Notes: generated from the letters alone by a model not told the origin. DNA of 64,000 nt from Bacteroidota bacterium (GCA_030147525.1 JASBVF010000002.1:124001-188000), one strand, 5' to 3'; shown: positions 26,141-36,847, numbered from the stretch's first letter. Translations and numbers: made by a program.

Positions 26141-29100
26141 TTAAAAAATGTAGCGAACGCCCAATTGAGCCTGCCAAACACTGTTCAAAGAAATGTCTTT
26201 TGCCAATGCTTCCGTCGGGAAAGTACCGGCGCTGCTTGGCGCAAAAGTGTACACCGGCTGGTTGGTAGCGGCGTCAACTTTTGAGAACTTCAGCGGGAAG
26301 TTGTTAACCGGGAAGTCACCTACACCCCACTTGTTGTTGATCAGGTTGCCGAAGTTGTAAAAGTCGGCTCTCAACTGGATAGTGTGGCGGCGGTCTTTGA
26401 TGTTCACAAAGAATTCCTGCTGCACGGACAAGTCAAGCGTTGTCAGCCACGGCATGATGGCGCCGTTGCGCTCAGCGTACTGACCCTTGCGGGAGCTGAG
26501 GTATTCGTTGTTGTCAACAAAAGCCATGAAAGCTTCACGCTGCTGGTTCGCTGTGTAAACAGTACCGCTGACAGTGACATCTTCGAAGAGAATTTCGTTG
26601 CCGTTTTGCGGAATGTAAAGCAGGTCGTTGCTGGTCAGCTGATCGCCGTTCATGTCGCCGTTGATCAGGAAAGTGTAACGGCCCTGGTTACTGCTCTGAG
26701 CAAACAACGAGATCGTCGTTGAAGCCAGGTTAGCGTACTCGAGGCGGTAAGATACTGCACCGATGATACGGTGGCGCTGATCGAAATCAGAGAAAGCCAG
26801 GTCCGGACGGTTGTTGCCATTCACGGAGCTGTTGTCACGCCAGGAGGAGAAGGCGATTGATCCGGCCGTCATCAGGTCCTGAGACTCGCTGAAGTTGTAA
26901 GCCAGCATGGTGTAGAATCCTTTCTTGAACTGACGCTCCAACTTGGCTGTGAGGCTGTAAGTAGAACCTTTTCTCGTGTTCGTCAAAACGATTGCATCCG
27001 TGATCTTGTCATTGATGCGAAGTGCGTTGTTGGCTGCGCTGCCGCTCAGGCCAAGACCTGCGTAGGTAGGACGATCGTCAGCACCACTGTAAGAACCTTT
27101 CGCCGGTTCCTGGTTGGCGTTGATGTAGAAAACGTTGTTGATATTTTTATTGAAAATACCTTCTACCGTTCCAACAAATCCCAATGGAAGTGCAACGTCA
27201 ACAGCGAGGTTGGTTCTCCACAATTGCGGGAATTTGAAACCGTTGTCTGTCACAGCGATATTGAAAGAAGAAGGCGTAGTGGCATTTTCAGGAATATACG
27301 CAGTCACGTCAGGGCTGAAAGGATAATCCGTAGTGTTGTCAATACGCTGAGCACCGGTGAGGATACCGTTATTACCAACCTGGTTGGAAATCCAAACGAA
27401 AGCCGGACGGCCTGCGAACAAGCCTGTTCCACCTCTCAACTGGAGGGTGCGATCACCTTTCACATCGTAGTTAAAACCAACTCTTGGTGAAAACAGCGGG
27501 TTGGTCTTAGGCAGTTCATTCGTGCTATATCTAACGGAGTTGCCATCGGCATTGATGAAGTTCATGGTATCAACCACAGGGTTATTGAGCGCAGTGTTGC
27601 CGTAAATCGGCACATCCACCCGCACACCTACCGTTACCTTCATCTTGTTGTCCATCATCGCAATTTCATCCTGGATGTAAGCGCCCGGCTGAGCGACTTT
27701 TGTGGTAGCCGTTGGAAGCGCACCACCCGGAAGCGCAGAGTAAGTCAACTGGTAGCGTCTCAGCTGGATGTTACCAACACCGTTCACGTCGTCATAAAAA
27801 TCCTGGAGTGAGTTGTACACAAACTGGCCGTAGTAAGTCGGCGTGAAGGTGTTGTCAAATTTGAAATATTCAAAGTTGATACCCGCAGTGAAAGTATGTG
27901 CACCACTGTACATCGTAATGTTATCCTGGAACTGCCAGGTATCCGTGTTCAACCTGTTGTTTGGCGTAAAAGGCTCATAACCGAAGGTCGTATAGTTACG
28001 GCCGTCCTTCAGGATATCCACCAATGGGAATACGTTTCCACCACTGCTACGGTAGTCACGGTTAGCCGTGAAACCGAATTGAACTTTGTTGGAGAAACGG
28101 GTTCCGAACACCGAGTTCAACTCCACGATACCGGAATAGATATCGTTGTTGATGATGTAGTTGGAGTTCGAGAAGTTCATGGCGAAGTTATTACCTCTTC
28201 TGCCCTGGAATGACCCACTGTTGCTGCTCAAAACGTCACGGGAAGACTTCAGGTAGTTGTAGCGTACGCTCAGGCGGTGCGACTGGTTGATGTTGTAGTC
28301 GATTTTCGCCAGAATTTTATCACTCTTCGTGTTGAGCAGGTAGTTTTCGTACACGCCCGGATCGTAATCAAAACGATCCTTCAGGAACTGAGAAAGCTGA
28401 TCCAGATCGGAAGCTTCCACACGGGTCACGTTGTCGCCGGTGAGGCCCGGTCTTGCAGCGAGGAAAGAAGTAGCCGGGTCGTCACGGCGCTCGATTTCAC
28501 CGTTTACAAAGAAAAACAGTTTGTTCTGGATGAGCGGTCCGCCCAAACGGAAGCCGGTTTGCTTGATGCTGAAATCCGACTTGGCAACCGGCAAGCCGTT
28601 CGCTTCGTCGCCAGCCAATGATTCGCTGCGGGTATTGTAAAAAACAGAACCTTCGAAACGGTTGGTACCTGAGCGGGTCACTGCGTTGATGCCTGCGCCC
28701 GTAAAACCACCGTCACGCACGTCGTAGGGAGCCAGGTTCACCTGGATCTCCTCGATGGCATCCAATGAAATAGGCGAAGAGTTAGTCTGACCGGCAGGAG
28801 CAGATGCAAGACCAAAGCTATTATTGAAAATTGAGCCGTCCAGTGTAAGGTTGTTGAAGCGGCTGTCCTGGCCGGCGAAAGAAGTACCGCTGCCGGTAGT
28901 AGCTGCCACGTTGGAAGAGCGGCTTTGCGGCGTCAAACGAACGAAGTCGTTCAAGCTCCGGCTAAGCGTTGGCAGGGCGTTGATCGCTTCTTTTTTGATG
29001 TTCGTTGAAGCACCGGTGCGCTCCGAGTTCAGAATTTCATTTTCAACAGCAGTTACTACAATTTCACTGAGCACAGAGGCAGACTCTCTCAACTTAACGT

Positions 29101-29431
29101 CGAGGCGAAAGTTTTGCCCAAGGCTAAGGCTTACGTCATTGAGCCCGTAGGCTTCAAAGCCGGTGTAGGTCACCTCAATTTTATACGGACCGCCGATGCG
29201 GACAGCAGGCAGGTTGAAGCGGCCGTCTTCACGTGTAGAAGTACCGTAAAAAGTACCGGAAGGCTGGTGAGTTGCCACAACGTTGGCTCCAACAAGCGGC
29301 TCGCCATTTACATCTGTAATCTGGCCGAGGAAACTTGCGTTTTGCGCCATAGAAGTTGATTGCAAAACAACAGCTAACAACAGAACTGCGAACAGTTTTA
29401 GTGTCGTTAGACTAGTAAAAACCTTTTTCAT
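26141..29431 (-). CDS. Oar-like TonB-dependent receptor
   Basis: Signal peptide near MKKVFTSLTTLKLFAVLLLA ... MAQ, a CarboxypepD_reg-like domain (residues 33-125: FLGQITDVNGEPLVGANVVA, STREDGRFNLPAVR, YTGFEAYGLNDV), a plug (NEILNSERTGASTNI, SRSLNDFVRLTPQSR, GGFTGAGINAVTRSGTNRFE) and a barrel ending WQAQLGVRYIF. The Arg-Ser-Gly-Thr-Asn plug motif and the GGPLIQNKLFFFVNGE segment are characteristic of Oar-type receptors, known from Myxococcus development and from protein import/export in Bacteroidota. It encodes no SusD. It is upstream of, and independent from, the 922-residue receptor gene, with its own terminator and an ~309-base leader. Confidence 0.92.
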   Translation of the reverse strand: MKKVFTSLTTLKLFAVLLLAVVLQSTSMAQNASFLGQITDVNGEPLVGANVVATHQPSGTFYGTSTREDGRFNLPAVRIGGPYKIEVTYTGFEAYGLNDVSLSLGQNFRLDVKLRESASVLSEIVVTAVENEILNSERTGASTNIKKEAINALPTLSRSLNDFVRLTPQSRSSNVAATTGSGTSFAGQDSRFNNLTLDGSIFNNSFGLASAPAGQTNSSPISLDAIEEIQVNLAPYDVRDGGFTGAGINAVTRSGTNRFEGSVFYNTRSESLAGDEANGLPVAKSDFSIKQTGFRLGGPLIQNKLFFFVNGEIERRDDPATSFLAARPGLTGDNVTRVEASDLDQLSQFLKDRFDYDPGVYENYLLNTKSDKILAKIDYNINQSHRLSVRYNYLKSSRDVLSSNSGSFQGRRGNNFAMNFSNSNYIINNDIYSGIVELNSVFGTRFSNKVQFGFTANRDYRSSGGNVFPLVDILKDGRNYTTFGYEPFTPNNRLNTDTWQFQDNITMYSGAHTFTAGINFEYFKFDNTFTPTYYGQFVYNSLQDFYDDVNGVGNIQLRRYQLTYSALPGGALPTATTKVAQPGAYIQDEIAMMDNKMKVTVGVRVDVPIYGNTALNNPVVDTMNFINADGNSVRYSTNELPKTNPLFSPRVGFNYDVKGDRTLQLRGGTGLFAGRPAFVWISNQVGNNGILTGAQRIDNTTDYPFSPDVTAYIPENATTPSSFNIAVTDNGFKFPQLWRTNLAVDVALPLGFVGTVEGIFNKNINNVFYINANQEPAKGSYSGADDRPTYAGLGLSGSAANNALRINDKITDAIVLTNTRKGSTYSLTAKLERQFKKGFYTMLAYNFSESQDLMTAGSIAFSSWRDNSSVNGNNRPDLAFSDFDQRHRIIGAVSYRLEYANLASTTISLFAQSSNQGRYTFLINGDMNGDQLTSNDLLYIPQNGNEILFEDVTVSGTVYTANQQREAFMAFVDNNEYLSSRKGQYAERNGAIMPWLTTLDLSVQQEFFVNIKDRRHTIQLRADFYNFGNLINNKWGVGDFPVNNFPLKFSKVDAATNQPVYTFAPSSAGTFPTEALAKDISLNSVWQAQLGVRYIF

Positions 29432-29584
29432 GAAAGAAAATTTAGTGAATAATTAAATAAAAACGTAATGAACAATTGATTATCAATCAGTTAACCCATT
29501 GTTCAAAATTTAATATTTCAATACTGTGTTGGTGAAAAGAAATAAGCGAATCAGCTTTTGATCCTCCCTGAAGAATCAGTGATT

Positions 29585-29650
29585 TTAGAATAAAGCCAGA
29601 AAAGGAGGAATAGTGGAATCAGAAAGGAAAGTGATGATTGTTTGTTCCAT
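29585..29650 (-). CDS. Putative upstream ORF (21 codons) in the Oar-like receptor leader
   Basis: The ATG follows the conserved TTTGCAA by one base. It opens MEQTIITFLSDSTIPP, continues with a hydrophobic tail, and ends TAA about 150 bases before the receptor start. It shares its placement, and a proline-then-hydrophobic C-terminus, with the short ORF in the other receptor leader. Leader peptide or coincidence cannot be told from one genome. Confidence 0.35.
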   Translation of the reverse strand: MEQTIITFLSDSTIPPFLALF

Positions 29651-29750
29651 CTTGCAAAGATTTTAATGACTCTTCAGTGGCTTGGGGATATCAGATTTTG
29701 AAAAGCATCCTGTCTTTTGCATGTGTCTTAAATTCGGGTGCGAAAGTATA
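29648..29750 (-). promoter_or_regulatory. Conserved leader/promoter block of the Oar-like receptor gene
   Basis: Minus strand: TATACTTTCGCACCCG at the upstream edge, CTGAAGAG-N12-TTTGCAA-G-ATG at the downstream edge. It aligns with the block at 25699-25801 at both landmarks, with a 3-base length difference in between. Confidence 0.5.
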
Positions 29751-30081
29751 GACAATTGCCGGTTTCACAAAGCTTCCTGGTTAAGCCGGGTTTAATTTTT
29801 TGTAAACCCAAAAAAACCGGATTTTCATTGAAAATATTAATTCCGTGAACGCACCTTATTTTGAAATTTTTCAAGGAAAACGCCCCATCACACCCAACCA
29901 ATCCGGCCAGTTTGCCCGTCAGGCTTTTATCAGTGCTATTTTTTAAAAAAAATGGGTTGAGAAAAGAAAAAACGCAGCCCTTTACATACCCCGCCCTTCG
30001 ATATCAAATCCATCCCCGAAAGCCTGAAGGTGACATTTTTCACCGGACATCCTAAAACACTAGCCTGACAAATAGTTTTTT
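29751..30081. other. Intergenic stretch between divergent genes, nothing recognised
   Basis: AT-rich with several A/T runs. A 64-codon plus frame at 29861-30055 has no recognisable features. It presumably carries the promoter of the exported protein at 30082, but I see no clear box. Confidence 0.4.
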
Positions 30082-30666
30082 ATGAAAAAATCACTACTTC
30101 TTTCCATCCTTCTCACCACCACATTATCAGCAGCCGGGCAGAACAATCAACCTGAAACCTTCTCCCAACAATTCGGCTTCGACGCGGCCGGCTTCCTGAG
30201 CCGCTTCTTTAATTTCTCCGGCTCCGGCTCCGCCGAAACACCCTACTATCTTTCTTACCGCAAACTTGGCGAAAAGAAAAATACCCGCCTTGGCCTCGGC
30301 GCCAACCTCTCCGTGGAGGGCGATGGCAATGGCGGCACCAACTCGCTGAACGCCATCAATTTCAGGGTGGGAAGCGAACGCTTCAATGATTTCGGCAAAC
30401 GCTGGCGGGCATTTTATGGTTGGGATTTTAAAATGTTCTTCACTTACCTTTCTACGGGCGGCTCCGGCAATAACGCCACACAGCTCGGACTTGGCGTAGC
30501 TCCTCTGTTTGGCCTGCAGTGTCGGCTGAATGAACGGCTTTCATTTTCCACTGAAATCGCCTATAATCTTTTTTTTACCGTGCGGGACAGCAACGGCCGT
30601 ACCCGCTTCGGAGCCAATACTTCGTTCAGCCCACCGCTTGCATGGTACGTCAATTATGATTTTTGA
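30082..30666 (+). CDS. Exported protein, probable small outer-membrane barrel
   Basis: Signal peptide MKKSLLLSILLTTTLSAAGQ. The mature ~175 residues show alternating polar/hydrophobic strands (TRLGLGANLSVEGDGNGG, AINFRVGSERF, RAFYGWDFKMFFTY, LGLGVAPLFGLQCRL, SFSTEIAYNLFF) and end in a terminal Phe (WYVNYDF), as expected of an eight- to ten-stranded outer-membrane barrel. I do not recognise a family. It stands alone between two long spacers. Confidence 0.75.
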   Translation: MKKSLLLSILLTTTLSAAGQNNQPETFSQQFGFDAAGFLSRFFNFSGSGSAETPYYLSYRKLGEKKNTRLGLGANLSVEGDGNGGTNSLNAINFRVGSERFNDFGKRWRAFYGWDFKMFFTYLSTGGSGNNATQLGLGVAPLFGLQCRLNERLSFSTEIAYNLFFTVRDSNGRTRFGANTSFSPPLAWYVNYDF

Positions 30667-31014
30667 ACATCGGGGTTTTGGAATTGCAATTGCCTAAAAA
30701 TCAACGGGGAGAATGCCAGCCGGTCATGCATCAGTTGCTGATTCAGCAGAAAGGCTGCTTCACTGATGCAGACTTCGTATTTTTGGTTAAATTTTTGCGG
30801 CTTGCGGCCTGGTAGTTCAAAGAATTCACAGAGAAAACTTTTTAATATTTAAATAGATTTTAATTTTGCTCCATCCTCAGTGGTTCCTGCCAAAAGAAAA
30901 CCTAAATTCACCCCCACCTTTCATCCAATTGGTTTTACCTGCCGGTCTGTCGTCAGGAAGCAGTATCAAGAATCGAAAACTCGTTAAATTGTAATTCCAG
31001 AACGAACGTCACAC
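30667..31014. other. Intergenic stretch, nothing recognised
   Basis: 348 bases, AT-rich, without a credible frame, a strong hairpin or a clear TAnnTTTG box. Confidence 0.5.
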
Positions 31015-34000
31015 ATGAAAAAGCGTCTGCTGTATTCCATCATAGCCATTCTGGTCTTCTTCAGCCTCGGAGCCTCGCTCGATTTTGGAGTTTCCAAAGA
31101 AGATCACCTTGAGACTTATGTCCGGCGAATCGAACGAAGCCTGCACAAAAAAGAAGCGGAAGTTCAGGAATTTTTGTCCGATACAGGTTTTATTTTCAGG
31201 CAATTGAGAGGTGTCGAAAAGCTACCTTCACCTCAACAACAGACAGACCTGAAGCAATTGCTGGAATTAACCAAGAAGGAGTACAACATTCGTTTTTACA
31301 AGCAAGACTCTCTACTCTATTGGCTCAACAACAAGGCATTCCTTTCGGAAGAGGAGGTAAAAACAATACTTGACAACAGAGAAAGTAACTATCTGATACA
31401 CCTGCCCAACGGGTATTTTGAACTCATACGGGCAGACCTGCCTCAAGGCGTGACCGCTCTGGCCATGCTGCCCATCAAACGTCAGTTTTCACGGGAAAGT
31501 GAATTCCTGCCCAATGATTTTGTTACGGACGATTTTCCCATCCCCCCGGACGTTTTTTTTCGTGAAACACCTACCGATTTCCCCATTCACACGATGCAGG
31601 GCGCTCCGATCGCTTACATTGATGCTGCCGGGCCAGCCAAAGACAGGCTGCATCTTCAGTTTATATTTTTCATTTATGTGCTGGGCTTCATTGCCGTCGG
31701 AGTACTGATCAACGACATTGCCGTCATTCTCGTCCGGCGCTACCAGCCCTGGGTTGGGGCGGCATTTGTGCTGAGCATGGTCATCATCGTTCGGTGGTTG
31801 ATCATTAAGCTGGGCTTTACACAGCATTTTGCCAGCTTCCAAACCTTTTCAGATGTTTTCACCGACCCCATACTGGAGGGAGTGAATTCGCTGGGAGAAT
31901 TGCTGATCAATATCATTTTGCTGGTCTGGTTAATGGTTTTTTTCAACCGGGAGTTTCAGGTTAAAGAGTTTTCGCATGCTTCGCCGGCTATCCGTTTTGC
32001 GCTGACCACACTGAACTTTTTTGCCATTAACCTCGGCATTTTGATGGTGTGTTACATTTTCAAATCTATCGTTTTGGATTCGTCCATCGTGTTCGATTTT
32101 GAAAACGTATTCAACCTCAACTCGCAGAGCGTACTGGCGATGATTGGTGTGGTGTTGCTGCTGTTGGCCCTGTTTCTCTTCAGCCACCGCATGATGCTGG
32201 CCATTCACAAAGTCGGCTTGAATAAATACTGGCGGCTTGGGGCCGTTGGCGCTTCGATTTTACTGGCAGTTCCGGTTCTTTTGAATGGAGAATTCCACTT
32301 ACCGCTACCTTATTTTTTGGTGGCAGCCATGATTTACCTGATCGTTTTTGAGTTTTTCATCGAGGTTCGTTCCATGACGCTGGAGTGGCTCGTGATCTGG
32401 CTCATGCTTTACGCCGGGCTGACTTCTATGCTTCTTTACAAGTACAACAGTGAAAAAGATTACCTGCGCCGGGAAAAATACGCCGTTGCACTGACGAATT
32501 ACCAGGACTCAATCGCAGAGCCTTCCATTGCCAAAATCGGAGCTGCCATGCTTACCGATTCTATCATAGCTACATGGAATCCACTGGAAGACTATTTTTC
32601 ACCTGACCTCATCCCAAAAGATGAAGCAAGAGAAATTGTGGATCGGCAGCTGGCCACCAACAAATATCTTTTCCACAATTATGAGTTCCGACTCAACGGT
32701 TTTTACAAAAAAACCGGTAGAAGTGCGCTGACCGACCAGGAACAATCCCTGGGAGAAATGGAGGAGCAATTTCATAAGGCTAACCCCACGAAATTTCAAT
32801 ACCTGCATTTTAATCCTGAAAAAACACGGAACCCCGGCTACCTGATGAGGCTTGACCTGCCGACGAAAGAGCCCCTGATTATTTTTATTACTTTCAAACG
32901 CTCATTTTCAACCCCATCCAAGGTTTACACAGAACTGCTACTCGATAAAAAATATAAAAACCTTACTGAACTGGACAACTACGACTATGGGATCTACCAG
33001 GATGGCCAGCTTGTAGAGGAACGCAACCAGCCATACGGCAAACAGCTCAGTGACCCACTTCCGCCTGTGGGTGAATTTAGCATCGTAAAACAAACCAGCA
33101 CCCGCTCCGAATTGCTCTACCATGCGCCCAACAATATTGCCATAAAAATTGGACGGGAAACCGGTGGCTACATCAAGCCACTGTCGCTTTTTTCCTATGT
33201 CTTCACCCTCCTGACTATCGCCGTTTTATTGTTTGCAGGCATCAATTACTACACGAATGCGTTGCCCGGCCCGCTCAATTTTATGCGCACTACGAAGCCG
33301 TCTCTGCGCAACCAGTTTCAGTTTTGGGTAATCAGCATGATTTTGTTTTCCTTCCTCGGGATTGGATTTGTCACGGTTTGGTATTTTCAGCAATCCTCTA
33401 ACGATTACCACAAAGGCCGCCTCGACCGAAAGGTAACCTCGGCGCTTGCCAGTGTAACCTATGAAATAAAAGCCTGGCACCGGGAAAGAATAAGAGAATG
33501 GGAAAAAGAGAGAAGTCTGGCCGGAAATAAAAAACCAAACAGCACCGGCCAGGTCAGAATAAATCAGCCTCCTCATGATGAGGACAATATTAAAATCAAA
33601 CTTCAGGACGAAACAGAAGTCCCAAACCTCAGCGAGTACGATGACAAGCCGGATGCCTTTTCACTCAGTTCGCTCATCCCGCTCATATCTGAAGTACACC
33701 GGCTGGATGTGAATATTTACGACCTGAAAGGCAACCTCATTACTTCTTCAGAAGAAGACATTTTTAAAGGCGGCCTTATTTCCACGAAAATGGGCGCCCA
33801 TGCTTACCAGGTCATCACTCGCCTGGGTTACGAGCGCAGCGACCAGGACGAAGCCATCGGCAGCCTTGAATACACTGCAGCTTACCTACCGCTTCAGGAT
33901 TTAAACAATAATACCCTGGCATTTATGGGTATCCCGTACTACGCCCGACACCGGGAGTTGCGCAGTGACGTGACAGATTTCATGAGTACATTGCTCAACG

Positions 34001-34923
34001 TGTATGTTTTCCTGCTGCTGATTGCCGGCGGTTTGGCCATTTTTGTGGCCAACTCCGTCACCAAAGCCTTGTCAGAGTTGAGTGAAAACATTCAGCGGCT
34101 GCGGCTGGGCGGCAACCAGCCCATCGTCTGGAAACGCAAGGACGAAATTGGCGACCTGGTGGAAGCCTACAACCGGGCCGTCAAAAAAATTGAGGAAAGC
34201 TCCAAGCTCCTGGCCCAATCTGAACGGGAAGGCGCCTGGCGGGAAATGGCCAAGCAGGTAGCACACGAAATCAAAAACCCGCTGACGCCGATGAAACTGA
34301 GCATACAGTATCTGCTACATGCCTACCAGAACAACCCCGACCCGGAAAGTATCGAGCCTTTGCTGAAAAGGGTGTCCAACACACTCGTGGAACAAATCGA
34401 GTCGTTGGCGCAAATTGCTACAGAGTTTTCAAACTTCGCTAAAATGCCAAAGGCCCAAAACGTTGAACTTTCACTGAATGACCTGGCCGCATCCGTCCAC
34501 CACCTGTTCCGCAACGAACGACCTGACATGGACATCAGCATCCAGCTTCCGGAAAAAGAGTACGATGTTTTTGCCGACAAAAACCACGTAACGAGGGTAT
34601 TGAACAACCTGTTCAAAAATGCCATTCAGGCCATCCCCGACAACAGGCAGGGCCAGATCAAACTTTCACTCTACCAAAAAGATAATATGGCCGTTATTGA
34701 AGTGAGCGATAACGGCAGCGGCATCCCACCGGAAATCCGGGAAAAAGTTTTTACCCCAAATTTTTCTACCAAAACTTCCGGCACGGGCCTCGGCCTGGCC
34801 ATTTGCAAAAGCATCATCGAAGGCTTCAGCGGTAGCATTTATTTTACCACAGAAATGGGAACAGGTACTACCTTCTTCGTAGAATTGCCCATCATGGAAA
34901 TACGGGAAAAAGAGATGGCGTAG
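31015..34923 (+). CDS. Large membrane sensor histidine kinase (1302 aa)
   Basis: One N-terminal membrane segment (residues ~5-25), a ~185-residue extracytoplasmic region, a block of about seven membrane helices (residues ~212-470), another extracytoplasmic stretch, further helices near 723-745 and 765-790, a second sensor loop, a helix at ~990-1012 and a HAMP linker. The phosphoacceptor is His1084 in [15 protein letters not shown] (NtrB/NtrY-like). The ATPase domain has [24 protein letters not shown] and [15 protein letters not shown]. The overall plan is close to NtrY-type kinases but with many more membrane helices. No response regulator is adjacent, so its partner is elsewhere. Confidence 0.9.
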   Translation: MKKRLLYSIIAILVFFSLGASLDFGVSKEDHLETYVRRIERSLHKKEAEVQEFLSDTGFIFRQLRGVEKLPSPQQQTDLKQLLELTKKEYNIRFYKQDSLLYWLNNKAFLSEEEVKTILDNRESNYLIHLPNGYFELIRADLPQGVTALAMLPIKRQFSRESEFLPNDFVTDDFPIPPDVFFRETPTDFPIHTMQGAPIAYIDAAGPAKDRLHLQFIFFIYVLGFIAVGVLINDIAVILVRRYQPWVGAAFVLSMVIIVRWLIIKLGFTQHFASFQTFSDVFTDPILEGVNSLGELLINIILLVWLMVFFNREFQVKEFSHASPAIRFALTTLNFFAINLGILMVCYIFKSIVLDSSIVFDFENVFNLNSQSVLAMIGVVLLLLALFLFSHRMMLAIHKVGLNKYWRLGAVGASILLAVPVLLNGEFHLPLPYFLVAAMIYLIVFEFFIEVRSMTLEWLVIWLMLYAGLTSMLLYKYNSEKDYLRREKYAVALTNYQDSIAEPSIAKIGAAMLTDSIIATWNPLEDYFSPDLIPKDEAREIVDRQLATNKYLFHNYEFRLNGFYKKTGRSALTDQEQSLGEMEEQFHKANPTKFQYLHFNPEKTRNPGYLMRLDLPTKEPLIIFITFKRSFSTPSKVYTELLLDKKYKNLTELDNYDYGIYQDGQLVEERNQPYGKQLSDPLPPVGEFSIVKQTSTRSELLYHAPNNIAIKIGRETGGYIKPLSLFSYVFTLLTIAVLLFAGINYYTNALPGPLNFMRTTKPSLRNQFQFWVISMILFSFLGIGFVTVWYFQQSSNDYHKGRLDRKVTSALASVTYEIKAWHRERIREWEKERSLAGNKKPNSTGQVRINQPPHDEDNIKIKLQDETEVPNLSEYDDKPDAFSLSSLIPLISEVHRLDVNIYDLKGNLITSSEEDIFKGGLISTKMGAHAYQVITRLGYERSDQDEAIGSLEYTAAYLPLQDLNNNTLAFMGIPYYARHRELRSDVTDFMSTLLNVYVFLLLIAGGLAIFVANSVTKALSELSENIQRLRLGGNQPIVWKRKDEIGDLVEAYNRAVKKIEESSKLLAQSEREGAWREMAKQVAHEIKNPLTPMKLSIQYLLHAYQNNPDPESIEPLLKRVSNTLVEQIESLAQIATEFSNFAKMPKAQNVELSLNDLAASVHHLFRNERPDMDISIQLPEKEYDVFADKNHVTRVLNNLFKNAIQAIPDNRQGQIKLSLYQKDNMAVIEVSDNGSGIPPEIREKVFTPNFSTKTSGTGLGLAICKSIIEGFSGSIYFTTEMGTGTTFFVELPIMEIREKEMA

Positions 34924-34927
34924 AAGA

Positions 34928-35032
34928 TTTTTGGGTTTTTGTTTTTTTGGGTTTTAGGGCTTTGAGTTTTTTGGGCAAGGCAATCTCTGCCTCCAGAACC
35001 CCAAAACCATAAAACCTCAAAACCATAAGCCA
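34928..35032. repeat. Degenerate T/G-rich versus A/C-rich inverted repeat
   Basis: Left side repeats TTTTTGGG/GGTTTT words, the right side CCAAAACC/CATAAAACC words, with a GGCAATCTCTGCC core between. It begins right after the kinase stop codon. Imperfect pairing. Confidence 0.5.
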
Positions 35033-35141
35033 AACAATTTCCCCCTTCCATACCTTAACCCTTTGTTCCTTCGTTGTGTTAAATACTGAATCTGTTTTTT
35101 ATAAAAACTTGAAACTCATCACTAAAAATCCACACCCTTTC

Positions 35142-36827
35142 ATGAAGCTTCCGGCAAACTTTTTCACGAAAATTTTCACCCTTGCTGCATTTATTTTTTT
35201 AGCAAATACCCTCCAGGCACAGTGCATTTCCGGTGATTGTAAAAATGGTACCGGCATCTACCTCTACCCCAGCGGCGCCAAATACATCGGCCAGTTCAAG
35301 GACGGTGAGATCCATGGCATTGGCACCTGCTACTACACCGACGGCAGCACGTACCGGGGCGAATGGGCCCACCGCTACCCTGAAGGCCACGGTATCAAAA
35401 CCCTGGAAGACGGCCGCACCTGGGAAGGCACCTGGAAGATGGGCCTACCGCTCGACGAAAATGGTAAGCCCATTGAAAACCTTTTCCCTGAAGAAAAAAT
35501 AGCGGAAGAAATTCAGTCCGGCTGCCTGGAAGGTGACTGTGACGGTGGCCAGGGGATTTTCGCTTACCCTGACGGCAGCAAGTACGAGGGCCAGTTCACG
35601 GCCGGCAAACCTGACGGTTGGGGCACTTTCACCTACACGAATGGCGACCGTTACGTCGGCACCTTTAAAAATGGCCTTAAAAATGGCAAAGGAACTTTCT
35701 TTTACGCTGACAACACCCAGGCAACCGGGGAATGGCGGGAAGGTGAGTACCTCGGCAACCCGCAAATCGAATACGGCCGGGTAGGCTGCGTCGAAGGTGA
35801 CTGCGAAAAAGGACGTGGTACTTACATTTACAAAGACGGTGTTGCCAAATATATCGGTACATTCTCCAACGGCTTGCCGGATGGCGAAGGGGTCATCTAC
35901 TACGCCAACGGCGAGCGATACAGGGGCCGTTGGGCGCTCGGCAGTTTTAACGGAAAAGGCACGCTCTACATGCCGGACGGCACGGAAGTCACCGGCTTCT
36001 GGAAGGACGGTTCGTTCATGGGCAACGAAAAGCCACAGCAAACTCAACCCACAGCCCCCAGCCTTTCTCCCGAAGATTACATTGCCATTCGCAAGGCCAG
36101 CGACATGAAGGTTTGGGCGGTCATCATCGGTATTTCATCCTACAACCACATGCCTACCCTGCGCTACACCGACGACGACGCCTACCGGATGTATGCCTTC
36201 CTGAAAAGCCCCGAAGGCGGCGCCTTGACCGACGACCAGATCCGGATTCTGATTGACGAGGATGCTACTTACGATAAAATCACCAGCTCCATGCAGGAGG
36301 TTTTCAGCAAAGCCGGAAAAGATGACCTCGTGATGCTTTACTTTTCAGGCCACGGTCTGAGGGGATCCTTCCTGCCTATCGATTTCAACGGTTACGATAA
36401 AAAACTTGAGCACGAGGAGATCAACAAAATACTGGATGCCAGCCCGGCCAAGTACAAACTTTGCATCGCCGACGCCTGCCACTCCGGCAGCCTGCTGGCC
36501 ATGGCTGAAAAAAGCGGTGAAATCCGCAACGTACTCGAAGATTATTACAAAACGCTGGCCCAGGCCGACGCCGGAACGGCCCTGATTATGTCTTCCAAGT
36601 CAGATGAAACCTCACTGGAAAGCAGCGGCCTTCGCCAGGGTGTGTTCAGTCACTTCCTCATTCGGGGCCTGAAAGGCGAGGCTGACAAGGATGGCAACAA
36701 AATCGTGACCGTCCAGGAACTCTTCGATTTTGTGGATCAAAACGTGCGTACGTACACGATGAACCGGCAGTCTCCGGTGATCAAGGGGGTGTATGACGGG
36801 AAGATGACGGTGGGAGTTGTCAGATAG
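35142..36827 (+). CDS. Exported MORN-repeat / caspase-family (peptidase C14) fusion
   Basis: Start at 35142 gives a signal peptide (MKLPANFFTKIFTLAAFIFL ... LQA); a frame further upstream lacks one. Residues ~25-300 hold about ten MORN repeats (YIGQFKDGEIHGIG, YEGQFTAGKPDGWG, YVGTFKNGLKNGKG, YRGRWALGSFNGKG) in three blocks, each headed by a C-x-x-GDC motif (CISGDC, CLEGDC, CVEGDC). Residues ~325-560 are a caspase-like domain (VWAVIIGISSYNHMPTLRYT) with catalytic dyad His404 in YFSGHGLRG and Cys446 in IADACHSGS. The Cys-rich block heads suggest disulfides and export. Specificity (Arg/Lys or Asp) cannot be judged. Followed by a strong terminator. Confidence 0.92.
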   Translation: MKLPANFFTKIFTLAAFIFLANTLQAQCISGDCKNGTGIYLYPSGAKYIGQFKDGEIHGIGTCYYTDGSTYRGEWAHRYPEGHGIKTLEDGRTWEGTWKMGLPLDENGKPIENLFPEEKIAEEIQSGCLEGDCDGGQGIFAYPDGSKYEGQFTAGKPDGWGTFTYTNGDRYVGTFKNGLKNGKGTFFYADNTQATGEWREGEYLGNPQIEYGRVGCVEGDCEKGRGTYIYKDGVAKYIGTFSNGLPDGEGVIYYANGERYRGRWALGSFNGKGTLYMPDGTEVTGFWKDGSFMGNEKPQQTQPTAPSLSPEDYIAIRKASDMKVWAVIIGISSYNHMPTLRYTDDDAYRMYAFLKSPEGGALTDDQIRILIDEDATYDKITSSMQEVFSKAGKDDLVMLYFSGHGLRGSFLPIDFNGYDKKLEHEEINKILDASPAKYKLCIADACHSGSLLAMAEKSGEIRNVLEDYYKTLAQADAGTALIMSSKSDETSLESSGLRQGVFSHFLIRGLKGEADKDGNKIVTVQELFDFVDQNVRTYTMNRQSPVIKGVYDGKMTVGVVR

Positions 36828-36847
36828 GTTTTGATTATTCCAAAAAA

